Shown here: one piece after another, positions 1 to 7,959 of the stretch
Layout of the letters: the number at the start of each line of letters is the position of its first letter
Numbering within the stretch: the stretch's first letter is position 1
Virus record (IMG/VR): IMGVR_UViG_3300010430_000179
Span: 1-39,909 of that record
Length of the DNA: 39,909 bases
Origin: a virus
Strand: one strand, 5' to 3'
The notes under the pieces: generated by a model
Seen by the model: the letters and a program-made list of their open reading frames with translations, nothing else
Databases searched by the model: none
Told to the model about the DNA's origin: nothing
Made by a program: the position numbers and the translations under genes

Positions 1-4
1 ACGA

Positions 5-38
5 GACCCCCATATGGGTCCCTTTAAATATTTTTTTT
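5..38 (+). terminator. Probable intrinsic terminator of the upstream gene
   Basis: Inverted repeat gaccc (5-9) / gggtc (16-20) with a six-base loop, followed within a few bases by a T-rich tract (31-38 are all T). The stem is short, so this is a moderate call. It would end the transcript of a gene lying to the left of the window. Confidence 0.45.
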
Positions 39-112
39 AATTTGTTATCTCAAGAAACAAAAAAAAGTTTTCCCAAACATTAACTCTTGTTTTCCCTTAA
101 ATTCGTTTAATT

Positions 113-150
<38 letters not shown>

Positions 151-459
151 GGGTAGCATTTGTTGACCTATTGGTAAGGTCATTTAAAAACACATTTTCA
201 TATCTAAGGGAGATGGATAAAAATACCGTTGGTTTATCAAGACCGGATGTTATTATAGCATTTCGGCTTCCTCTTGCTATTTCCCTGAAGAAATAGAAGT
301 CAGCATCCGTAACTGACCCATACAATCAATTCATGCGATAGCATATTGGCGGGTTTACCCCGCAGTCTTGTTTATTAGGACCGGTTAAAGTCCCCATTGG
401 CATTTATTTTTTCTCCATAAAGATTTAGGATAAAACCATATTTACGGATTAAGCGGAAT

Positions 460-467
460 GGTAAATA
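460..467 (+). promoter_or_regulatory. GGTAAATA motif, candidate late promoter element
   Basis: GGTAAATA lies 43 bases before the ATG at 511. Its TAAATA core matches the core of the T4 late promoter TATAAATA, read by gp55-type sigma factors. The same octamer recurs before the genes at 7109, 9177 and 9980. Promoter function is inferred. Confidence 0.4.
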
Positions 468-510
468 TAGTTGAGGACTATTATACCAAAAATTAGAAGG
501 AATTGTCAAA

Positions 511-1008
511 ATGCCTGAAACAAAACCAGGAATATATAATTTTAATTTTGAAAATCGATTTCGGGTCACGTTTTTCTCTGAGCGAGAAGACATCCGGCTC
601 CTTGGCGGCACATGTATAACTTTAAACCTGCCGAGCATCATTATGGGGACCACCCCGCAACCGACATCGATTCGAATAATTCATATTCCGGGCGACTCTT
701 TAGAATTTGAAGAAACCAATTTGCAATTTTTGGTTCAAGAGGGCCTGGAAAATTGGCAGACCTGCGTTGACTGGATATTTCGATTAAAAAATCCTGATAT
801 AATAGAGGCGGAACGGGAGGTCGTTGATATCGGGGTTGATATTTTAAATGCAAAATTCAAGACCATAATGGAAGTCACCTTACATGATTGTTTTCCATTT
901 ATTATATCGGATATCCCATTGAGTTCTCAAATAGATGATGTGGAACCGGCCAGAATGGATATTACCTTTAAAGTCAATAATTTTAAATACGAAAGAGTGT
1001 CAAATTAA
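511..1008 (+). CDS. Tail tube-fold protein (gp19/gp54-like)
   Basis: 165 residues, about the length of T4 tail tube protein gp19 (163). The pattern fits the tube fold: an N-terminal strand FRVTFF, a central PGDSLEFEETNLQFLVQE segment, then NWQTCVDWIFRL (the helix before the second sheet), and C-terminal strands ending FIISDIPLSS...MDITFKVNNFKYER. Family knowledge: gp19, gp48 and gp54 share this fold and stack to form the tube and its initiator. I cannot tell the main tube subunit from a minor paralogue; the codon use is not that of a very abundant protein, which leans toward a minor tube or initiator role. Start: ATG with GAAGGA about 10 bases upstream. Confidence 0.6.
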   Translation: MPETKPGIYNFNFENRFRVTFFSEREDIRLLGGTCITLNLPSIIMGTTPQPTSIRIIHIPGDSLEFEETNLQFLVQEGLENWQTCVDWIFRLKNPDIIEAEREVVDIGVDILNAKFKTIMEVTLHDCFPFIISDIPLSSQIDDVEPARMDITFKVNNFKYERVSN

Positions 1009-1031
1009 GGCTTTTGTGGTATAATGAGAGC

Positions 1032-1439
1032 ATGAAATATGATGATATTATAGAGAATTATTTGAAGGAGTCCGAAGATGACTTCAACCTGGATAAAGCT
1101 GACCTTGAGGCCAAATTGCGGCTAATACCAAACTTGCACAATAAATGGCTCAGGCACTTTTACCAACAGTCCCACAAATTAATGAAAAAAGAGGCAGAAC
1201 TCGCCAAGATATGGCGGGATAAATTGAATTATTATTTATTCGATTACGAATATGAGGTAAAGCATACTCAGGTCAAATTTTATATCGATTCAGATGAAGA
1301 GTATTCGAAAATATTTTATCAGGTAGAATGTCAGCGAAAAGTGGTTGAAATGATAGAGTCAATCCTGAAAAAGACCACTCAATTATCATTTGATATCAGC
1401 AATTTAATAAAATTTAAGGAATTGAAAGCAGGCCGATAA
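1032..1439 (+). CDS. uvsY: UvsY-like recombination mediator
   Basis: 135 residues, matching T4 UvsY (137). Shared pattern: an acidic N terminus MKYDDIIENYLKE, then NKWLRHFYQQSHKLMKKEAELA, a basic RDKLNYYLFDYEYE stretch, a YQVECQRKVVEMIESIL helix and an ending KFKELKAGR that resembles the T4 end DMRAFEAGK. UvsY loads UvsX recombinase onto gp32-coated single-stranded DNA in recombination-dependent replication. A TTG start at 1014 would add six residues, but the ATG at 1032 aligns with the T4 N terminus. The gene's stop overlaps the next start (TAATG). UvsW lies shortly downstream, as the two genes are also neighbours in T4. Confidence 0.82.
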   Translation: MKYDDIIENYLKESEDDFNLDKADLEAKLRLIPNLHNKWLRHFYQQSHKLMKKEAELAKIWRDKLNYYLFDYEYEVKHTQVKFYIDSDEEYSKIFYQVECQRKVVEMIESILKKTTQLSFDISNLIKFKELKAGR

Positions 1440-1822
1440 TGAGCAAATTTACGACTTCGTTAATCGTGAAGCACATTGATGGCCGGATTTGGGAGGTCGC
1501 CGAACCTTTTGAATATCACATAACGTATCCGGCAAAATTTGAATCCGATATTATTCAAGTCCCGAAAAAGTTTCGGATGGATTTTGCATCCATCCCCCGG
1601 TTATTTTGGTCGATACTCCCGCCGACCGGGTTATACGGCAAAGCGGCGGTTTTACATGACTGGCTTTATAGAACTCAAAATTTTACCAGAAAACGAGCAG
1701 ACCAGATTTTTCTTGAGGCAATGGAGGTTTTAAACGTTGCCAAATGGAAGCGGGTCGTCATTTATCGGGCGGTCCGGATATTTGGTTGGAATGCTTGGAG
1801 AAAAAGAGGGAAAAAATGTTAA
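1439..1822 (+). CDS. DUF1353 family protein
   Basis: 127 residues with the DUF1353 signature: VPKKFRMDFASIPRLFWSILPP (residues about 41-62), then GLYGKAAVLHDWLYR and a helical RADQIFLEAMEVLNV region, ending with an aromatic/basic IFGWNAWRKRGKK tail. The family is widespread in phages and prophages; its function is unknown. The conserved HDWLYR and DFASIPR motifs have led to suggestions of an enzymatic or structural virion role, which is not established. The start overlaps the uvsY stop (TAATG), so translation is probably coupled. Confidence 0.8.
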   Translation: MSKFTTSLIVKHIDGRIWEVAEPFEYHITYPAKFESDIIQVPKKFRMDFASIPRLFWSILPPTGLYGKAAVLHDWLYRTQNFTRKRADQIFLEAMEVLNVAKWKRVVIYRAVRIFGWNAWRKRGKKC

Positions 1823-1971
1823 AAAAGAAACCATTATGTCCAATATGCAAATGCATCTGCAAAGATGAGGATGACCGGCACAGGCATTTGGAAGAAAAAC
1901 ATAATAATATGGTCGGTCCGGACATCGAATTGATGGAGCAAACCGAAGGCAAAGAAGCTTTAAATGGCTAA
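1816..1971 (+). CDS. One-finger C2H2-type zinc protein
   Basis: 51 residues, MLKKKPLCPIC then a finger with spacing C-x2-C-x12-H-x4-H (CPIC ... HLEEKH). Two more cysteines sit inside the finger (CKCIC). Start ATG overlaps the end of the DUF1353 gene by seven bases and has GAGGG five bases upstream. It is followed by a second one-finger protein. Likely a metal-binding, possibly nucleic-acid-binding, small protein; target unknown. The spacing is directly visible and the short length explains why it is easily missed. Confidence 0.6.
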   Translation: MLKKKPLCPICKCICKDEDDRHRHLEEKHNNMVGPDIELMEQTEGKEALNG

Positions 1972-2134
1972 AGTGAAATTTATAGAATTGGTCCCGTGTC
2001 CGGTTTGCGGACGCTCTTTCCCGCGGGTTAAGCAATTGATTATTCATGTGAAAGGTCATAATAAATTAGACCCCGAATATGAAAAATCAATGGTGGCTGA
2101 AGAGGAGAAAGAAAAAGACTCATATTTTGGTTAA
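1964..2134 (+). CDS. Canonical C2H2 zinc finger small protein
   Basis: 56 residues with a textbook classical finger: CPVCGRSFPRVKQLIIHVKGH, i.e. C-x2-C-x3-F-x5-L-x2-H-x3-H, including the conserved Phe and Leu core positions. An acidic tail MVAEEEKEKD follows. The start overlaps the preceding zinc protein by eight bases. Classical fingers are mainly eukaryotic but single fingers occur in phages and in Ros/MucR proteins. A DNA- or protein-binding role is inferred only from the finger. Its neighbours uvsY and uvsW are DNA-metabolism genes. Confidence 0.65.
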   Translation: MAKVKFIELVPCPVCGRSFPRVKQLIIHVKGHNKLDPEYEKSMVAEEEKEKDSYFG

Positions 2135-2137
2135 TAT

Positions 2138-3613
2138 ATGAAAATTAAATATTATAATGAGGCCTTCGTCTTTCTGGATTGTGAATACGATGAAGCAACG
2201 GAGATAAGCGATGTTTTTGCGTTTTACTCCCCGAATCATCAATGGAGTCCGAAATATCAATCTGGAGTATGGGACGGAAAAATACATTTATTTGATATCA
2301 ATAACTGCTTGTTGCCGTTTGGCCTATTAAAAAAATTAATAGGTTATCTGAAAATGAGCGATTATGAATATGAAATCGAACCACGGCTCCTTGAAAAAGG
2401 CGGCGAAATATCTCGTAATGAAATAATTCAATTTTACCGGGAAGTTTTAAAGCTGCCGGAGAAATACGAAGACCGTGATTATCAAATTGATGCCGTCCGG
2501 TTTTTTATGTATCACCGAAAAATGATAGGAATATCGGCCACAGCATCCGGTAAATCTCTCATTTATTATATACTTTTCAATCTCCTGCGGCATTTATACG
2601 ATGATGTGAAATGTCTTTTATTGGTTCCCCGGACGTCTCTGGTCGAGCAAATGGCCTCAGACTTCCAGGAATATGCCCAAAATTTATGCGATTTTCGGAA
2701 ATATACTCACCGGATCTATTCCGGCCGCGAGAAATATACCGACAAAATGATAACGATTTCGACTTGGCAGTCGCTGAAAAATATGCCACCTGAGTATTTT
2801 CAAAAATTTAACTGCGTGGTGGTAGACGAAGTCCATGAGGCAACCGCAAAGGAACTCCCGCGGATTGTGCATCACTGCATAAATGCCGTTTATCGGGTCG
2901 GGATGACCGGCCACTTAAAAGATTGTAAGATTGCCAAAATGCAGCTCAATGGATTATTGGGGAATATCAAAACATTTTCCAAATCTGCAGAATTGATTGA
3001 AAGAGGATACTTATCTGATATCGGGATTAAGTGTATCGTCTTAAAATACGGGCCGGAGATTACCAAAAAGTTCATGGGCCGGCACCGGAAGGAATATGCG
3101 GACGAGAACGAAATAATCCGGGCAATCCCGTCACGAAAGAAGTTTCTGTGCCAGTTGGCGGCATCCCGGAGTGGAAATACGATGATATTATTTAAAATTC
3201 GTGACTATGGGCGGGATTTACATCGGCTTATCAAGCGGAATTTTAAAGATAAAAAGGTTTTCTATATTGACGGCACGGTGAAGGTAAAATATCGCGAGAA
3301 GGTTCGGGCCGTTGCGGAGAAATATAATGATGTAATCATAGTCGCCAGTTATGGGACGTTTTCGACTGGTATCAATATCAAAAATTTACATAATTTAATT
3401 TTCGGAGAATCAGTTTTGTCGAGTGTAAAAGTTATCCAGAGCATCGGGCGGCTTTTAAGAAAATACTTTAACAAAAATGCCAAATTATATGACGTTACAG
3501 ATGATTTGACATACCGGAGCAGGAGGAATTATGTTCTAAAGCATTTCCTGCGGCGGATAAAATATTACGACCAGGAGCAGTTCGAATATGAAGTGACAAA
3601 TAAAAAGATATAA
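2138..3613 (+). CDS. uvsW: UvsW-like SF2 DNA/RNA helicase
   Basis: 491 residues; T4 UvsW has about 500. The N-terminal domain has the UvsW pattern SPKYQSGVWDGKIHLFD...LLPFGLLKKL (residues 37-67). Helicase motifs follow in order: Q-like YQIDAV, Walker A SATASGKS (K139), TxxS-like ISTWQS, DEVHE (230-234), motif III GMTGHL, motif V VASYGTFSTGINIKNL, and motif VI QSIGRLLRK. UvsW unwinds R-loops, reverses stalled forks and moves Holliday junctions, switching replication from origin- to recombination-dependent mode. It works with UvsY and UvsX; UvsX is not in the window. Confidence 0.92.
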   Translation: MKIKYYNEAFVFLDCEYDEATEISDVFAFYSPNHQWSPKYQSGVWDGKIHLFDINNCLLPFGLLKKLIGYLKMSDYEYEIEPRLLEKGGEISRNEIIQFYREVLKLPEKYEDRDYQIDAVRFFMYHRKMIGISATASGKSLIYYILFNLLRHLYDDVKCLLLVPRTSLVEQMASDFQEYAQNLCDFRKYTHRIYSGREKYTDKMITISTWQSLKNMPPEYFQKFNCVVVDEVHEATAKELPRIVHHCINAVYRVGMTGHLKDCKIAKMQLNGLLGNIKTFSKSAELIERGYLSDIGIKCIVLKYGPEITKKFMGRHRKEYADENEIIRAIPSRKKFLCQLAASRSGNTMILFKIRDYGRDLHRLIKRNFKDKKVFYIDGTVKVKYREKVRAVAEKYNDVIIVASYGTFSTGINIKNLHNLIFGESVLSSVKVIQSIGRLLRKYFNKNAKLYDVTDDLTYRSRRNYVLKHFLRRIKYYDQEQFEYEVTNKKI

Positions 3614-3624
3614 AAAAGGCAGAA

Positions 3625-3909
3625 ATGGCCAGAGTTATCACTTTTAAGGTCGGTATCCCGATTAAATCGGTTCGATTAGACCCTGACGAAGTGAATGAAT
3701 CTATGAAAAAAGGACTCGAATGGTGGCAAGGCACCGGTCCTAAGGACATCTGCCCATTTATCTCCGTGCCCGGAAGATGCAGGGATTTATGTGGGAGACT
3801 TTTTCTTGATGCCGATAATGTATATAAGGAGTGTCCATTTAAGCAGACATATAGTGAGGTTGAATTGACGGCATTAGTGCAAAAGTTAATTGAAGAAATT
3901 AGTAAATAG
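3625..3909 (+). CDS. Small cysteine-rich protein
   Basis: 94 residues. Four cysteines lie in DICPFISVPGRCRDLCG and YKECPF (C-x8-C-x3-C-x14-C), a pattern that could bind zinc or an iron-sulphur cluster. An N-terminal strand RVITFKVGIPIKSVRL precedes them and a helical TALVQKLIEEISK tail follows. I do not recognise a specific family. ATG start with AAAGG upstream. It sits between uvsW and the gp4 nuclease and reads in the same direction. Confidence 0.6.
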   Translation: MARVITFKVGIPIKSVRLDPDEVNESMKKGLEWWQGTGPKDICPFISVPGRCRDLCGRLFLDADNVYKECPFKQTYSEVELTALVQKLIEEISK

Positions 3910-3937
3910 TTAATATATAGGAGTTTAATTTATTTGA

Positions 3938-4387
3938 ATGGTCTATAATCAGAAAACGTTAAAACAGGGATATTACAGACCAGTCCATCCAGAAAAATAC
4001 AAGGGGGACACCGAGAATATAATTTTTCGGTCCGGACTCGAACTAAAGTTTTATCGTTTCTTTGACCATAATCCGGCAATAATCCGGTGGAATTCGGAAC
4101 AGGTCGTGGTGCCTTATACTGCCGATGTGGACGGAAAAAATCACCGATATTTCGTTGATGCTTGGCTAAAAGTTAAAACGAAGGACGGCGGGATACAAGA
4201 ATATCTCGTTGAAATCAAACCATATGCATTCACTCTCGAACCTCCACAACAAAATCGGAAAACCCAGACCTATCAAAGGAAAGTTTTTGAATACATCAAA
4301 AATTTAAATAAATGGAAGGCGGCGGATAATTACGCCAAGCAAAAAGGGATGAAATTTATCATCCTCACCGAAAAGGATTTAAGATGA
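3938..4387 (+). CDS. 4: Head completion nuclease (gp4-like)
   Basis: 149 residues, the size of T4 gp4 (150). Characteristic features are SGLELKFYRFFDHNPAIIRWNSE (residues 32-54), FVDAWLKVK with Asp74, and LVEIKP with Glu92-x-Lys94, a PD-(D/E)xK-type nuclease core, then NKWKAADNYAKQKGMKFIILTEKDL. In T4, gp4 acts after DNA packaging to make heads competent for tail joining. An in-frame stop directly before the ATG fixes the start. The stop overlaps the next start (ATGA). Confidence 0.82.
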   Translation: MVYNQKTLKQGYYRPVHPEKYKGDTENIIFRSGLELKFYRFFDHNPAIIRWNSEQVVVPYTADVDGKNHRYFVDAWLKVKTKDGGIQEYLVEIKPYAFTLEPPQQNRKTQTYQRKVFEYIKNLNKWKAADNYAKQKGMKFIILTEKDLR

Positions 4388-4530
4388 AAACATTCAAGCA
4401 GATAATTGAGGCCGGAGATAAATCTTCATTTGAGTGCATGGAGTGCGGAGCAAAATTTAAGAAAAAGATACCAAAATCCGGCGAAGTCAAATGTCCTAAA
4501 TGCAAATCCACTGACCTGGAAGTCGATTAA
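4384..4530 (+). CDS. Capsid-tagged zinc ribbon protein
   Basis: 48 residues beginning MKTFKQIIEAGDKSS, followed by a four-cysteine ribbon CMEC...CPKC (C-x2-C-x15-C-x2-C). The first nine residues match the T4 capsid-targeting sequence MKTYQEFIAE, and I-I-E fits the [LI]-x-E cleavage rule of prohead protease gp21. Inference: a packaged internal protein delivering a 39-residue zinc ribbon. It overlaps the gp4 stop and is followed with no gap by another tagged gene. Shorter than 60 residues. Confidence 0.65.
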   Translation: MKTFKQIIEAGDKSSFECMECGAKFKKKIPKSGEVKCPKCKSTDLEVD

Positions 4531-4719
4531 ATGAAAACATTTGTCAAAATATTGAATGAGGTCGCCTTCGGCGGCAATATTGGCTTTGAAGAAATGGTCA
4601 AATTTTATCAAAAGGCCACTCCCGCTGAAATCGCCGAAATGGAGAAAGTTACCAAGGCGAACGACTGGGCCGGCTTTAAAAAGTTAATCAAGCGGGTATT
4701 AAAGGTCAAACTGGTTTAA
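4531..4719 (+). CDS. Capsid-tagged small protein
   Basis: 62 residues, MKTFVKILNEVAFGG..., starting on the base after the previous stop. The tag ends in L-N-E, a gp21-type cleavage site. The remaining about 52 residues are helical and basic at the end (KKLIKRVLKVKLV), with no recognised domain. Probable internal head protein by analogy with T4 IP proteins; body function unknown. Confidence 0.65.
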   Translation: MKTFVKILNEVAFGGNIGFEEMVKFYQKATPAEIAEMEKVTKANDWAGFKKLIKRVLKVKLV

Positions 4720-4723
4720 AAAA

Positions 4724-5395
4724 ATGGCATTTGGACAAAACGTATTCGAGCAAGATGAGAAGGGAGTGGCCGGTTCGTTTAAACGGTCCGGATTCGTCCG
4801 TGGGAAACGGAAGTTCCCTAAAGATATCCAGATGATGTTCGATAAGTTATATGAACCAAATGAGATAACCAAATTAAAACCGTCAAAAATTACACGGGCT
4901 CGATTTGGATTTCCATTAATGTTCAAATATTCACCGAAATGGTCAAGCATTCTGCCATATTATGATGTTTTACCGATGCCGATACTTTTGGCAAAATACT
5001 CTGACGGCTTTTTGGGATTAAATATACATTATCTGCCGTGGGCAAAGCGATTGCAGTTGGCGGATAGGATTGTAAGAGCATCCAAAAATAAAAAACGAAT
5101 CACTTATCGGCAAATTAAGCAGGCCTGGAAAAGCTTACGTTTACCAATGGGTTATTCATATTTGATAATCCGGCGTTATTTAGACAGCCATATTCAGTCG
5201 GATGTTGCGGTATTCACGTGGGAAACCTATCGGGCCGCGGCGGTAAATATTCCCGGTAAGTGGCGTAAAAAGTCTGAAAAGGCAGTATTTGCGGCAATGC
5301 AACAGAAATGGAAAGAACACGTTAAAAAGAGCAAAGCACAAAATAAAAACGCCAAGGTTACCAGAACGAAATCAACTAAAAGGAAGAGACGCTAA
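4724..5395 (+). CDS. Conserved phage virion protein (possible gp2-like)
   Basis: 223 residues. The middle has WSSILPYYDVLPMPILLAKY then SDGFLGLNIHYLPWAKRLQL (residues about 74-112), a pattern I associate with conserved proteins of large T4-like phages. The C terminus is very basic (KKSKAQNKNAKVTRTKSTKRKRR), suited to DNA binding. In T4, gene 2 (DNA end protector) is next to gene 4, and here this gene lies two small genes after gp4, so a gp2-like role is possible but not shown. The stop overlaps the portal start (TAATG). Confidence 0.5.
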   Translation: MAFGQNVFEQDEKGVAGSFKRSGFVRGKRKFPKDIQMMFDKLYEPNEITKLKPSKITRARFGFPLMFKYSPKWSSILPYYDVLPMPILLAKYSDGFLGLNIHYLPWAKRLQLADRIVRASKNKKRITYRQIKQAWKSLRLPMGYSYLIIRRYLDSHIQSDVAVFTWETYRAAAVNIPGKWRKKSEKAVFAAMQQKWKEHVKKSKAQNKNAKVTRTKSTKRKRR

Positions 5396-7056
5396 TGCCA
5401 GTTTTCGACAGATTTAGAAAATTATTTCCCAAAAGCGAAGACAAATTCCGGGATGAAACGGAAGTAAAAGATGACGTGGTCGTCCTTAAAAATACCGATG
5501 AACCGGAGGCTGATGCTTTTAGTATAAGCCAATTATCATGGGGTCTTGATTTTGAAATCCGGGCAAAGTCGATATATGACCTGATTACAATGTATCGCCG
5601 AGCGACCATTAACTTTGAGATTGAGGATGCCATTGACGAAATCGTCCATGAGGCCATTATTAAAGAGACCGATGATATTCTCGATATTGATTTGGATAAA
5701 GTTGATTTATCGGATTCAATCAAGAAAAAAATCAAAACTGAATTTGATGAAATTATGCGGCTCCTGAATTTTAATAATGAGGGAGAATATCTTTTCCGGC
5801 GTTGGTATACAGACGGCAGGTTATATTTCCAAGATGTCGTGGATAATGAGAAGGAAGGTATCAAAAAGGTGCAATTATTGTCGCCATTTGATATCATTCG
5901 CATCAAAATCGATGATAAACTCACAAAATTTGCCGCGGAAAAATCAATCGAATTAAAAGGTGAGTATGCCTATATTTATAAAATCAACCGGAGACGGTTG
6001 GACGGGTGCGCTTATTCTAAAAATTTGCACCAATATCAATATAATGATGATGACGAAAAAGGATATCTGATTTCGGATTCCATGATTACCTTCGTCCCGT
6101 CCGGTATAACCGATTATTCGGGCCGGGTATTTATCTCCCCGTTGCATAAATCCTTGAAACCTTTGAACCAGTTGCGGCTCTTGGAAGATTCTGCAGTAAT
6201 ATATCGCATCACTCGTGCACCGGAACGCCGGGTATTTTTTATCGATGTCGGCAAACTCCCCAAGAAAAAAGCGGATGCTTACGTGCAAAAACTTATCCGC
6301 GGGTTTAAATCCAAGGTTTATTATGATGCCAATACCGGCCAGTTATCGACCAAGAGAAACGTTTTGTCGATGATTCAAGACTATTATCTCCCGACCAACA
6401 GCGACCAGAAGGGGACAAAAATCGAGACCCTGGAAGGCGGACAGCAGTTGGGCGAGATTGACGATATCGTTTACTTCAAGAAAAAACTTTATAAATCCCT
6501 CAAAGTGCCAATTGAGCGGATTGATGATGAAGAGAATCCGAGCATCGAAATCGGCCGGTCCGGAGAGATGCCACGTAAGGAATTGAAATTTGTAAAATTT
6601 ATCAAGAACCTGCGATATCGATTCTCCTTTTTATTCATGGACTTACTCGAAAAGCAGTTGGTCTATAAAAGCATAATGAGTAAAAAAGACTGGGCTAAAA
6701 TCCGCAATGATATCAAATTTTTGTGGCAGGATGATAGCTATTATGCCGAGTTAAAAGAGACCGAAATCATGAAAGACCGGCTTGAAACTGCCGAGCAGAT
6801 TGAGCAGTTTATTGGAAAATACTTCAGTAATTTATATGTCCAGAAGGAAATTTTCCGCATGACGGACGATGATATAAAAGAGCAGCAAGACCAAATCAAA
6901 AAGGAAGAGGCCGCAGGCGAGATAGATGATACGCCAGAAGATGAATATGGTGACGGCTCGCCGGAACCGCCAGATGATAAGGACAAAAAAGCTGACGATT
7001 CTGCCGAAGAGGAACCACCGGCCAAAAAAGAAGAGGAACCGGCAGAAGAAAAATAA
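5395..7056 (+). CDS. 20: Portal vertex protein (gp20-like)
   Basis: 553 residues; T4 gp20 has 524. T4-type portal features: an N-terminal IDEIVHEAIIKETDD helix, FNNEGEYLFRRWYTDGRLYFQ, a QLLSPFDIIRI strand, PLNQLRLLEDSAVIYRITRAPERRVFFIDVG, and MIQDYYLPTNSDQKGTKIETL. The ring of twelve copies forms the vertex for DNA packaging and starts prohead assembly. The last about 45 residues are low-complexity acidic and proline-rich (DDTPEDEYGDGSPEPPDDKD), longer than in T4. It is followed by core, protease, scaffold and capsid genes in T4 order. Confidence 0.93.
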   Translation: MPVFDRFRKLFPKSEDKFRDETEVKDDVVVLKNTDEPEADAFSISQLSWGLDFEIRAKSIYDLITMYRRATINFEIEDAIDEIVHEAIIKETDDILDIDLDKVDLSDSIKKKIKTEFDEIMRLLNFNNEGEYLFRRWYTDGRLYFQDVVDNEKEGIKKVQLLSPFDIIRIKIDDKLTKFAAEKSIELKGEYAYIYKINRRRLDGCAYSKNLHQYQYNDDDEKGYLISDSMITFVPSGITDYSGRVFISPLHKSLKPLNQLRLLEDSAVIYRITRAPERRVFFIDVGKLPKKKADAYVQKLIRGFKSKVYYDANTGQLSTKRNVLSMIQDYYLPTNSDQKGTKIETLEGGQQLGEIDDIVYFKKKLYKSLKVPIERIDDEENPSIEIGRSGEMPRKELKFVKFIKNLRYRFSFLFMDLLEKQLVYKSIMSKKDWAKIRNDIKFLWQDDSYYAELKETEIMKDRLETAEQIEQFIGKYFSNLYVQKEIFRMTDDDIKEQQDQIKKEEAAGEIDDTPEDEYGDGSPEPPDDKDKKADDSAEEEPPAKKEEEPAEEK

Positions 7057-7062
7057 TAAAAT

Positions 7063-7089
7063 CGGTAAATAGTTATATTAACGTAAAAT
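7063..7089 (+). promoter_or_regulatory. Late-promoter-like CGGTAAATA plus TTAACGTAAAAT
   Basis: CGGTAAATA (7063-7071) and TTAACGTAAAAT (7078-7089) lie between the portal gene and the next core gene. Both elements recur before the capsid gene, and a variant pair precedes the scaffold gene. Candidate late promoter or processed 5' leader; function inferred from recurrence only. Confidence 0.45.
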
Positions 7090-7108
7090 TTAAGAGGAGA
7101 AAACCCTT

Positions 7109-7330
7109 ATGAAAGATTTAAATGCAATTTTTGAGGACACTCTGGAACTGGATGAGTTGGGCAATGATTTTAAATATAAATCCGGGACTGAACTCATCGT
7201 TGACCAAGAAGGCAAAGATATCACCGTGACCGTAACAGAGGTCGATAAAAAGGCCGGTAAAGTCAAGGTCAAATCTTCGGACGGCACCGATTTGGGATGG
7301 TATGAAGTCGGCAAAGTCAAACCTGCCTAA
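7109..7330 (+). CDS. Small prohead core-type protein
   Basis: 73 residues. The start MKDLNAIFEDTLELDEL resembles a loose capsid-targeting tag with an I-F-E cleavage motif. The rest is a compact strand-rich domain (KSGTELIVDQEGKDITVTVTEV...GWYEVGKVKPA). Its place directly after the portal corresponds to the small core genes 67/68 in T4, but the sequence is not recognisably gp67. GAGGAG ribosome binding site upstream. Confidence 0.6.
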   Translation: MKDLNAIFEDTLELDELGNDFKYKSGTELIVDQEGKDITVTVTEVDKKAGKVKVKSSDGTDLGWYEVGKVKPA

Positions 7331-7366
7331 TAATTATTGAAAAATCCAAAAGGAGACAAAAAGATA

Positions 7367-7945
7367 ATGGATAAACTTTTAAAGCATGCCGTTGACGATA
7401 ACGTGGTCGGATTTTCGAAACGTTTCAAGGCCAAAATGCAAGACCATTTTGACGCGGCCAAAACCGACATCACCAAGGCAGTTGCTGCTGATATGGCCGG
7501 GACGGAACCAATGGAAGAAGAGGATGACGACCTAAACGAATCAGACCCGATGCACGTTTTCGTATATGCATCCGGTAAAGGTATTAAATGGCGCACATCT
7601 ACCGGACGCACCGGTGGTGAACCTTCCGGTGACGTCAAAGATGAAAAGGCTCTTCGTGCCTATTTTCAAAAAGTCTTCGGCAAGAAGAAAGAATTCACGT
7701 TGGAAATCCGGGAATCTATAACCGAGTCAATTGCTTCAGCGATTAAAGATGCTGATTTGGGTCCCGATAACACAAAACGGGACGGAAAACTCATCACCCT
7801 GACCTGGAAAAAGGTTCAAGGCATTCAGGCCAAAGAACTCGCAGACCGGCTGAAAAAAGAGCTGAAACCTTATGCCGATAAAATCAAATTTATCGGGGCC
7901 GAGAAAAAAGGTGCCGGGGTCGAAGCGGAAATCGAATTAAAATAA
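7367..7945 (+). CDS. Prohead core protein (gp68-like position)
   Basis: 192 residues from the ATG at 7367, chosen because AAGGAG lies 11 bases upstream; a start at 7337 has no such site. The N-terminal DDNVVGFSKRFKAKMQDHFDAAKTDI helix resembles prohead core proteins. An acidic linker MEEEDDDLNES then carries L-N-E, a gp21-type cleavage site, and a C-terminal domain (HVFVYASGKGIKWRT ... LKPYADKIKFIGAEKKG) follows. Likely part of the scaffold core digested during maturation. Confidence 0.6.
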   Translation: MDKLLKHAVDDNVVGFSKRFKAKMQDHFDAAKTDITKAVAADMAGTEPMEEEDDDLNESDPMHVFVYASGKGIKWRTSTGRTGGEPSGDVKDEKALRAYFQKVFGKKKEFTLEIRESITESIASAIKDADLGPDNTKRDGKLITLTWKKVQGIQAKELADRLKKELKPYADKIKFIGAEKKGAGVEAEIELK

Positions 7946-7959
7946 AGGGGATTTAACGC

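Noticed and set aside
5376-5924. Minus-strand ORF of 182 residues
   Set aside because: Antisense shadow of the portal gene 5' end; low-complexity serine composition.
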